The notes below the pieces were generated by a model that saw only the letters and a list, made by a program, of their open reading frames with translations, made no database searches and was not told the origin of the DNA. DNA of 42,455 nucleotides from Candidatus Zhuqueibacterota bacterium (GTDB lineage Bacteria; Zhuqueibacterota; Zhuqueibacteria; Thermofontimicrobiales; Thermofontimicrobiaceae). Location: assembly GCA_016783825.1 (NCBI GenBank), contig JADHVV010000012.1, positions 1-42,455 on the forward strand. Direction: 5' to 3'. Positions 34,105-40,859 of the stretch are shown here, piece after piece. The number at the start of each line of letters is the position of its first letter. The first letter of the stretch is position 1. The translations under genes were made by a program, and so were the position numbers.

Positions 34105-34659
34105 ATGCGAATTATGGAAAAAATAGTAACTTCATTTTTGAAACTCTCAGCAAAAATAAAAAAAAGCCAGGGCGTGGTTGATTTTGGTTCCGCTCTGGCA
34201 TCGGCAAAATCGTTATTGTTAATTATGCCCGATAATCCAGATCACTTTGGCATTGCGCGAAATTATATATCTGAAATAAAAAATGATTTTGCAGGTGCAA
34301 AATTCGTATTTTTGACCAGGGAAAATAATAAAAGTTTACTCGATGTAAACCAACCACATGGCACAATTTTTGTTTCTTCAGAAGACATCAACCGTTTAGG
34401 TCTCCCAAAGAAAAATTTGCAGCTGCGAATTTTAGCAACAGACTTTGACATCGTTATTGACCTCAATTTTGATTTTCATCCGTTGAGCACATTATTGTGC
34501 AAAATATCTCATGCACCAGTAAAAATTTGTTTGTACAACCGGGATCGTGAACCGTTTTATAATTTTAGTTTCCGAACAACTTCCCGGAAAAATTTGGAAG
34601 AAAAATACCAGGTATTAACGAATTACCTTGGTGTTTGCGCGCAGTCAACTCATGGCTGA
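34105..34659 (+). CDS. Small protein resembling the N-terminal half of a family 9 glycosyltransferase
   Basis: A 184-residue cytoplasmic protein. SLLLIMPDNPDHFGIARNYISEIKNDFAGAKFVFLT, followed by LRILATDFDIVIDLNFDFHPLSTLLCKISHAPVKICLYNRD, recalls the first Rossmann-like half of heptosyltransferases (ADP-heptose:LPS family), where a DxVIDLxxxxxS segment is followed by A..KIG. The nucleotide-sugar-binding second half is missing, and the protein ends in a natural-looking way, so it may be a small relative of this fold (similar short proteins exist in Bacteroidota) and not a glycosyltransferase. No sugar genes are near. Two starts are possible (34105 or ATG 34114); neither has a strong ribosome site. 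Confidence 0.5.
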   Translation: MRIMEKIVTSFLKLSAKIKKSQGVVDFGSALASAKSLLLIMPDNPDHFGIARNYISEIKNDFAGAKFVFLTRENNKSLLDVNQPHGTIFVSSEDINRLGLPKKNLQLRILATDFDIVIDLNFDFHPLSTLLCKISHAPVKICLYNRDREPFYNFSFRTTSRKNLEEKYQVLTNYLGVCAQSTHG

Positions 34660-34671
34660 AAGGGAAATAGG

Positions 34672-34880
34672 AAATAAGGTAATTAGGTAACTTGGTAATT
34701 AGTTTAGGGACGTGAATTAATTAAGCTGATCAAGTGCACCGAGCTAAATCCTACAAAAACAGTGCTTGAAAAAATACAAATGGTCAAGTTATTTAATTCA
34801 CAGTCCTTATTGAGTAATTGGGAACTCAATAATGCTGAATAATTTTTTATTACCCAATTACCTTATTACCAAATAACCTT
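34672..34880. repeat. AAGGTAATTAGGTAA inverted-repeat element with nested inner pair
   Basis: AAATAAGGTAATTAGGTAAC (34672-34691) with repeats after it faces TTACCCAATTACCTTATTACC (34850-34870). An inner pair, GGGACGTGAATTAATTAAG (about 34707-34725) and CAAGTTATTTAATTCACAGTCC (about 34785-34806), is nested within. The gap 34660-34965 holds no gene; the left arm starts 12 nt after the previous stop codon. Confidence 0.75.
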
Positions 34881-34965
34881 TGAAGTGCTCTTTTTTTGCC
34901 CAATGGACTACAGATGAATTTTTTAAATACGAATATCCTAATCTATCAACCCGGAGATAAAATAA

Positions 34966-36141
34966 ATGGCGGATAGTTTTAATTCCACAAAAAACGATTT
35001 CGAGAACCTACAGGACATGTTTCCTGAAATCGAAAAAATGAGCCAGGGTCTGAACCACCGGCTGCTGGAATTATATTCCCTATATCAAATTGGATTAGCA
35101 CTCAGCACGACCCTGGATCTTGATGAAATTTTTAACATGTTCCAAAAAATATTCCAGCAGACATTAAAAGTGGATCGTTTCGGAATTTTTCTGGTTGACC
35201 ATTCATTTTCGACTTTAACTTTACATACATCATTTGGCTCGCCTAAAAACATGGGTAAGGCTAAAACATCTTTCAAGTTAGGCGAAGATATTTTTGGTGA
35301 AGCGCTCATGATAAAAAAAACCATTCACGTCCCTGATATTAAAAAACAAAAAAGGTATAAATATTACAATGATGGAACTAACAGCGGCTCATTTTTGGTC
35401 ATTCCACTTTTATTACGCAAAAACCAACAGGTCGGTGTTATCAGCTTATATCGAAAAAAAACCGGCTCTTTTAAGAAAACGGAAATTTCCTTGTTCAACA
35501 AAATCTCCAATGAAATTTCCAAAGTCATTGATAAAACTTTATTATTCAGACACACAAAAGAATTATCGGTTACAGACGATTTAACAGGTTTGTATAACCG
35601 TCGTTATTTTAATGATCGCATTGAAACGGAAGTACAGAGATCGAGCAGGTATAAGCGCTCATTGACAATCTTAATGATTGACATTGACTATTTTAAAAAT
35701 TACAATGATATTAATGGTCATCTTATGGGAGATGAAATTCTAAAGCGGGTTGGACATATCCTTGAAGACAACGTTCGCAAAGCTGATATATTAGCCAGGT
35801 ATGGCGGTGAGGAGTTTGTGGTCATCCTTCCCGAGATCGATAAAGCGCAGGCGCTGCAGGTTGCTGAAAAATTACGTTCCACCATAGAAGCAAAAAAATT
35901 TCCTCGTGAAGAAAATCAACCCCGCGGTAAACTTACCATCTCGCTCGGCATCGCCTCATTGTATGATGATTCTTTTAAAACCAAAGAGTTGGTTGATTTT
36001 GCAGATCGGGCGTTATATAAAGCAAAGGCTGAAGGACGCAACAGGGTTGTTGCTTATAATTCTTCGATAGATAAAAACAGACCCCAAAATACTCTATATC
36101 TGAATGCTACTACCTATGATACGGTTTCATCAAAAAAATAA
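34966..36141 (+). CDS. GAF-GGDEF diguanylate cyclase
   Basis: Soluble signalling enzyme of 391 residues that makes cyclic di-GMP from two GTP. A GAF sensor domain (about 38-190; TTLDLDEIFNMFQKIFQQTLKVDRFGIFLVD) is followed by a GGDEF domain (about 203-362) with DDLTGLYNRRYF, IDIDYFKNYND and the active-site loop GGEEF at 280-284. An intact inhibitory site RKAD lies five residues before it (271-274), so product feedback is expected. There is no membrane segment. Start ATG has CCGGAGA upstream. The last 38 nt overlap the next gene in another frame, so the two are translationally coupled or at least cotranscribed. Confidence 0.93.
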   Translation: MADSFNSTKNDFENLQDMFPEIEKMSQGLNHRLLELYSLYQIGLALSTTLDLDEIFNMFQKIFQQTLKVDRFGIFLVDHSFSTLTLHTSFGSPKNMGKAKTSFKLGEDIFGEALMIKKTIHVPDIKKQKRYKYYNDGTNSGSFLVIPLLLRKNQQVGVISLYRKKTGSFKKTEISLFNKISNEISKVIDKTLLFRHTKELSVTDDLTGLYNRRYFNDRIETEVQRSSRYKRSLTILMIDIDYFKNYNDINGHLMGDEILKRVGHILEDNVRKADILARYGGEEFVVILPEIDKAQALQVAEKLRSTIEAKKFPREENQPRGKLTISLGIASLYDDSFKTKELVDFADRALYKAKAEGRNRVVAYNSSIDKNRPQNTLYLNATTYDTVSSKK

Positions 36142-38569
36142 GGTTTCCCATCGTTACTATATTCTGAGCGCAATTATAGCGATTTTTTTCTTTATAATTT
36201 GTCCGTCTTTAACATCTGCATTTGAAAAAAACTACGATGTCCAACACATTAAGTTAAATTTACAATTTGATGAACAAGCAAAATCCATGACCGGCCAAGC
36301 CACAATAAAGGCTATTTCACTTATCAATAATTTTGAGTTATTAAAATTACATGCCAGGGACATGGAGATAAAAGGTGTGAAATTTGAGAATTTTTCATCG
36401 CTGCCTTTTGAAGCTGATAGTCAAACCGTTTCAATATTTTTTCCACAGCCTTTTAGTTGTTTTGATACGATAGCGGTTCAAATTTCTTATTTCACAAAAC
36501 CGACAAGAGGAATTTACTTCAACAATCCCTGCGCAAAGTCACCAAACCATTCGGGGCAAATTTATTCACACTCGGAACCGGAGCATGCCAGGTACTGGTT
36601 TCCCTGCTATGACAAGCCGGATGAAAAATTCACCAGCGAAGTAATCGCCACGGTTCCGGAAAATTATTTTCTTCTCTCGAACGGCGAACTGGTCTCAACA
36701 AAACACAATCGGGAAGAGTGGACGAAAACTTTTCACTGGTCGCAAAACAAGCCGCACAATTCATATTTGGTTTCCATCACGGCTGGTGAATATTTTGAAA
36801 TCAAAGATTTTTCAAACAGGATTCCGCTCTATTATTATGTTTATGAAAGTCAAAAAAACGATGCGATGAACTCATTCGCCGGCACACCAAAAATGCTCTC
36901 CTTTTTTGAAAACATTTTTGGCTATCCCTACCCCTGGAATAAATACGCGCAAATCGTTGTTGATAATTATAAAGCCGGCGGCATGGAACATACTAGCGCC
37001 ACCACCTTAAACGATTACACGATTCATGACCGACGCGCTCATTTGGATAGAAATAGTGATGACTTGGTTTCCCATGAACTCGCCCACCAATGGTTTGGGA
37101 ATTTAATAACTTGCAAAGATTGGAGTCACCTCTGGCTGAATGAGGGTTTTGCAACTTATGCTGAAATTTTGTACAAAGATTTTGACTTAGGTAAAGATGA
37201 AGCACAATATGCCAATTTCGTTGATCAGCAATATTATTTAGACATAGTCGATGAAGATTTTTTCCAGCCAATCGTTTATGAGAATTACCGTGATCCTGCT
37301 GATATGTTCAATTACATCACTTATCAAAAAGCAGGACAGGTGCTGCGCATGCTTCATCATATTATTGGTGATTCTTTATTCTTTGAAAGTCTAAAATTTT
37401 TCTTACACCGACATGAATTTGGCGCGGTTGAAACAACAGATTTTCAAAGAATTCTTGAGCGTGTTAGCAACAAGGATTTTTCCCGGTTTTTTGACTTGTG
37501 GCTTTTTTATGGAGGACATCCAAAGTTCAAAATTCATTCTCACTGGGATTCAAAAAACAATAATATTTATCTTTTTGTTAGACAGGTACAGGAAGATTCA
37601 CTTGGATTAGTTCCTGAAGTTTTCCAAATGCCGGTTGAAGTTGAAATTATTGGTAAAAATGAAATTTTATCAAAAAAAATATTTACGAAAACACGCAGCG
37701 ATACTTTTAAGTTTTCCTTTGACAGCCGACCGCTTAACATTCGCTTCGATAAAGAAAACTACCTGTTGAAAGAGATGGATTTTTTTAAGACGGAGAACGA
37801 ATGGATTTATCAATTATTAAACGATCAAAACGTTGCTGCCCGTTTGAATGCAATTGATCAACTTGAAACGGAAACATTAGATACACTTCAAACAGCCGAA
37901 GCGCTTGAACACTGTTTGATTTATGATCCATTCTGGGCTGTGCGTGAAGAAGCCGCTTATCTTTTAATTGATTTTTATCGTCCTGAAACAAAAGAAGTTT
38001 TGAAGAAAGCCTGTAATGATTCCAACTCAAAAGTCAGGGCAGCTGCAGTTAACGCGCTTGGTAATTTTTACAACATAAAATACAACCAGCTTTTCAGGCA
38101 AATGGCAAAAAGTGATTCCAGTTATAAAGTTGTTGCCGCTGCGTTATATGCCTTGTCCCATATTGATGATGAATTCAGTTTTGATTTTTTAAGCGAATTT
38201 ATTGAGGTGGAATCAGATCGTGATGTGGTGGGCAGCGCTGCATTTCAATCTCTTTATTATTTGAAAGACAAGAGATCAATTCCAATCGCCATTCGATTTG
38301 CACGTGATACAACTGAAAGCAATTATCGGCGATCAACAGCGCTTTCATTATTAAAAGAAATTGGCAGCGATAACGCAGAAGTAGAATCTGTGCTCATTGA
38401 TTTATTAAACGATCCGGACCATCACATCAAGAAAAAAGCCATTGAAGCGCTTGGCTCATTTAAAACAGAAAGAACATTGTTTGCGCTTAAAAAATTATCC
38501 GGGGAAAATTTGCCAGATGATATTTTACGTAGGGCCAAAGTTTCTATTGGGAAAATTTCTAGTGAATAG
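36104..38569 (+). CDS. M1 family zinc aminopeptidase with HEAT-repeat C-terminus
   Basis: An 821-residue exported metalloprotease that removes N-terminal residues from peptides. A hydrophobic signal/anchor lies at about 19-40. The catalytic core shows the substrate motif GGMEH (292-296, a variant of GAMEN) and the zinc site HELAH...NEGF with His324, His328 and Glu347; the arm KAGQVLRMLHHIIGD is also typical. After the catalytic and beta domains (to about 560), residues about 570-821 form repeated helical pairs (NDSNSKVRAAAVNALGNFY; NDPDHHIKKKAIEALGSFK), i.e. HEAT repeats, where ERAP/LTA4H relatives have a helical domain. The start at 36104 lies inside the GGDEF gene; ATG 36116 is an alternative with the same signal sequence. 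Confidence 0.92.
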   Translation: MLLPMIRFHQKNKVSHRYYILSAIIAIFFFIICPSLTSAFEKNYDVQHIKLNLQFDEQAKSMTGQATIKAISLINNFELLKLHARDMEIKGVKFENFSSLPFEADSQTVSIFFPQPFSCFDTIAVQISYFTKPTRGIYFNNPCAKSPNHSGQIYSHSEPEHARYWFPCYDKPDEKFTSEVIATVPENYFLLSNGELVSTKHNREEWTKTFHWSQNKPHNSYLVSITAGEYFEIKDFSNRIPLYYYVYESQKNDAMNSFAGTPKMLSFFENIFGYPYPWNKYAQIVVDNYKAGGMEHTSATTLNDYTIHDRRAHLDRNSDDLVSHELAHQWFGNLITCKDWSHLWLNEGFATYAEILYKDFDLGKDEAQYANFVDQQYYLDIVDEDFFQPIVYENYRDPADMFNYITYQKAGQVLRMLHHIIGDSLFFESLKFFLHRHEFGAVETTDFQRILERVSNKDFSRFFDLWLFYGGHPKFKIHSHWDSKNNNIYLFVRQVQEDSLGLVPEVFQMPVEVEIIGKNEILSKKIFTKTRSDTFKFSFDSRPLNIRFDKENYLLKEMDFFKTENEWIYQLLNDQNVAARLNAIDQLETETLDTLQTAEALEHCLIYDPFWAVREEAAYLLIDFYRPETKEVLKKACNDSNSKVRAAAVNALGNFYNIKYNQLFRQMAKSDSSYKVVAAALYALSHIDDEFSFDFLSEFIEVESDRDVVGSAAFQSLYYLKDKRSIPIAIRFARDTTESNYRRSTALSLLKEIGSDNAEVESVLIDLLNDPDHHIKKKAIEALGSFKTERTLFALKKLSGENLPDDILRRAKVSIGKISSE

Positions 38570-38600
38570 GTTATTAGTTTAATCTTTTGTAAAGACAAAG

Positions 38601-39090
38601 AAAAATTCCAAATCACAAATTCCAAATAAATTCCAAAATCCAATATCCAAACTTTGCAAAAGCTTTTGGTTGTAAACCTATAATTTCGGACATTAAAGTT
38701 ATAGAATTTAACAAAGAGATTCTTAAATTCGCAGAATAATTGATAGCAGAATAATTTTGATTTATGGTGTTAATTATATAATTACAATAAGTTATTAATT
38801 GATAACTTTGACCTATTATTCTCTTTGACAACTTGGATGTCGATAATGTACTACTTATCATTTTTCTGTTTTTTTATTATTCTGCTAAAAATTATTCTGC
38901 TATTTAAAAAATGATCAGAATTAATAAAATTACTCTATTAAGTCTATAATTTTATTTTACAATAAAACAACTAGTTACAATTGTAAAAATTCTTCAATTC
39001 AATTCCGAAATTATAGAATTGCACCCAAACTTTTTGGAATTTGAGATTAGGAATTTATTTGGATTTTGGTGCTTGGAGCTTGGAATTTTT
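38601..39090. repeat. Nested composite: ATTCCAAATAAATTCC arms around a GCAGAATAAT element
   Basis: Outer arms AAAAATTCCAAATCACAAAT... (38601-38645) and ...ATTTGGATTTTGG, CTTGGAATTTTT (39031-39090) are inverted relatives. Inside are GCAGAATAATTGATAGCAGA... (38731-38755) and ...TCTGCTAAAAATTATTCTGC (38876-38900), 23 of 25 complementary. The family of the outer arms recurs at 40737-40801 and the inner at 31400-31460. ORFs listed here are repeat artefacts. The 38570-39155 gap has no gene. Confidence 0.8.
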
Positions 39091-39155
39091 TCTAAACAAG
39101 CAATACAAATTTAAATTAACCACAAACACTGTATTTAAAAAAAGGAAACTAAAAA

Positions 39156-40490
39156 TTGGCACTCTCTGGCTTACAAATTCAAAAACTTCTACCAAAAACA
39201 AACTGCAAAGAATGTGGATCAAACACCTGTCTTGCGTTTGCCATGAAACTGGCGGCGAAAAAAGCAGAACTATCTTTATGCCCTTATGCATCTGAAGAAG
39301 CAATACAGGTGTTGGGTGCAGCCAGTGAACCGCCTGTTAAAGGCATTGAACTGGGCGCGGACAAATCATTAAAATTAGGTGAGGAAACCGTTCTCTATCG
39401 GCACGAAAAAACATTTGTCAACCAAACAGCCTTTGCGGTTAATATTAATGATACTGATCCGCCTGAAAAAATTGAAAAAACGTTGAATGCAGTCAAGGAC
39501 TATCAATTGGAACGTGTCGGGGAAATTCTTGAAATTGATATGGTGGCTGTAACGCAAAAAGATAACGATGTCGAGAAATTTGTTGAAATTGTGAAAAAAG
39601 CTTGGGATATGACCAAGCGTCCTTTGGTAATTCGAAGTAACGATCAAAAATCACTCACAGAAGTAGCAATTGCTATCAAAGGTTCCAATAGTGTATTAGC
39701 CGGCGCCACACCAGAGACGATAGATGAACTTCAAGCTGTTGCAGCAGAAAACGGACACATTTTATCGGTAACCGCTGAAACATTGGATGAACTTGTAGCA
39801 TTAACCGCAAAAATAAAAAAAAGTGGATTTAATAACCTGCTTCTTCAGTTTCAAACCAACTCATTGGCTGAACAGTTTCAAGTCAGCTCGATTGCCAGAC
39901 GGGCTGCATTAAAAGACAGCTACAAACCGTTGGGTTATCCCAGCCTATTTTTCATTGAATCTGGTGATCTTTTGGAAGAAACAACCGTAGCCATCACGGA
40001 ATTATGCAAGTACGGCGGGATTTGTGTGTTGCCATCATTTGATCCGGCGCAAATGGCAGCGTTGATGACATTGCGCTTAAATATCTATACTGATCCACAG
40101 AAACCAATTCAGGTTGAACCAAAAGTTTACCCAATCGGAGAACCGAAATCCGACTCGCCGGTTTTCCTAACGACCAATTTCTCACTCACTTATTTTATCG
40201 TTTCCGGGGAAATCGAAAACAGCGGCACCAGCGCCTGGTTGGTCGTTCCTGAATGCGAAGGAATGAGTGTACTTACTGCCTGGGCTGCCGGGAAATTTTC
40301 AGGTCCGTATATTGCCAAATTTATCAAAGAATGTGGATTGGAGGAACAGGTAACAACCCGTGAAATAATCATCCCCGGCTATGTCGCTCAAATCAGTGGT
40401 GAGTTGGAAGAAAGCCTTCCCGGCTGGAAAGCGCTTGTCGGTCCCCAGGAAGCATCGGATATTGAGAGTTTTGTGAAAGCGCGTTTATAA
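39156..40490 (+). CDS. acsC: Corrinoid/iron-sulfur protein large subunit (acetyl-CoA decarbonylase/synthase gamma)
   Basis: Carries the methyl group between methyltetrahydrofolate (or -pterin) and acetyl-CoA synthase in the Wood-Ljungdahl pathway, with the small subunit AcsD. The 444 residues start MALSGLQIQKLLPKTNC, the conserved beginning of AcsC/CdhE, which supports the TTG start at 39156 with AAAGGAAA upstream. A 4Fe-4S motif is formed by Cys17, Cys20, Cys25 and Cys42. The TIM-barrel middle (about 90-320) and the C-terminal corrinoid-binding domain (SDSPVFLTTNFSLTYFIVSGEIE, VVPECEGMSVLTAWAAGKFSG) are complete. acsD, acsE and acsB are not in the window. The next + gene encodes a likely reductive activator of this protein, which strengthens the call. 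The stop is immediately followed by a repeat. Confidence 0.92.
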   Translation: MALSGLQIQKLLPKTNCKECGSNTCLAFAMKLAAKKAELSLCPYASEEAIQVLGAASEPPVKGIELGADKSLKLGEETVLYRHEKTFVNQTAFAVNINDTDPPEKIEKTLNAVKDYQLERVGEILEIDMVAVTQKDNDVEKFVEIVKKAWDMTKRPLVIRSNDQKSLTEVAIAIKGSNSVLAGATPETIDELQAVAAENGHILSVTAETLDELVALTAKIKKSGFNNLLLQFQTNSLAEQFQVSSIARRAALKDSYKPLGYPSLFFIESGDLLEETTVAITELCKYGGICVLPSFDPAQMAALMTLRLNIYTDPQKPIQVEPKVYPIGEPKSDSPVFLTTNFSLTYFIVSGEIENSGTSAWLVVPECEGMSVLTAWAAGKFSGPYIAKFIKECGLEEQVTTREIIIPGYVAQISGELEESLPGWKALVGPQEASDIESFVKARL

Positions 40491-40491
40491 T

Positions 40492-40588
40492 AGCATGGCG
40501 CAGAGGGCTTGGCGCAAAAAGGCAAGTGGCAGAAGCAGTGGCAGTAATTATCGCCCACCCATTATTTTGCTGCAACTGCTACTTCTTG
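40492..40588. repeat. GCATGGCGC words followed by a GCAGTGGCAGT inverted repeat
   Basis: AGCATGGCGCAGAGGGCTTGG begins 2 nt after the acsC stop and uses the same words as the inner arms at 23916-23990; ATAGCGCATGGCG reappears at about 40695. Then AAGTGGCAGAAGCAGTGGCA (40524-40543) faces TTGCTGCAACTGCTACTTCTTG (40567-40588), third locus of the GCAGTAGCAG family. Confidence 0.65.
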
Positions 40589-40635
40589 AATATTACTGAT
40601 TAATTTATCTTAAAAGTTTTGCCAAAAAAACAAAG

Positions 40636-40677
40636 CATAGTCTGTACTCCTATAAAAATATAAGGTAACTATACAGG
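40636..40677 (-). repeat. 42-bp palindrome-like element, copy D (reverse orientation)
   Basis: On the - strand it begins CCTGTATAGTTACCTT and ends GGAGTACAGACTATG. The arm pair is ATAGT/ACTAT, a third pairing-conserving variant. The flanking hairpin is weak here (AAAG/CTTT only), unlike at the other three copies. Confidence 0.75.
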
Positions 40678-40736
40678 ACTTTACTTGTAATAATATAGCG
40701 CATGGCGTTTGTTCTCTTGAATTTCCGCATAACAAA

Positions 40737-40801
40737 AAAATTCTAAAATCCAAGCATCATCCCACCTTTGGCCTGATGGGATTTGGAACTTGGAATTTTA
40801 A
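40737..40801. repeat. AAAATTCTAAAATCCAAG hairpin element
   Basis: AAAATTCTAAAATCCAAG (from about 40737) faces TTGGAACTTGGAATTTTAAT (to about 40803), with ATCATCCCA/TGATGGGAT as inner stem. It is a short relative of the outer arms at 38601/39031. It lies within the 40491-40859 gap, where no gene is seen. Confidence 0.7.
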
Positions 40802-40859
40802 TTTGATCTATACAGAGAAAATGGTAAATTTATAAATCGTAAAATCAAAGCGATGAATC

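Noticed and set aside
34105-34659. Truncated heptosyltransferase pseudogene
   Set aside because: There is no trace of the C-terminal half downstream in any frame, and the gene has its own promoter and a clean stop, so a short stand-alone protein is more likely.
39041-39295. 84-residue ORF on + just before and into acsC
   Set aside because: Begins in a repeat arm and overlaps the strongly conserved N-terminal cysteine region of acsC in another frame.
26039-40588. GCAGTAGCAG/GCAGTGGCAG words as a possible CRISPR or tandem repeat array
   Set aside because: They occur as single inverted pairs at three separate loci with no regular spacers and no cas genes.
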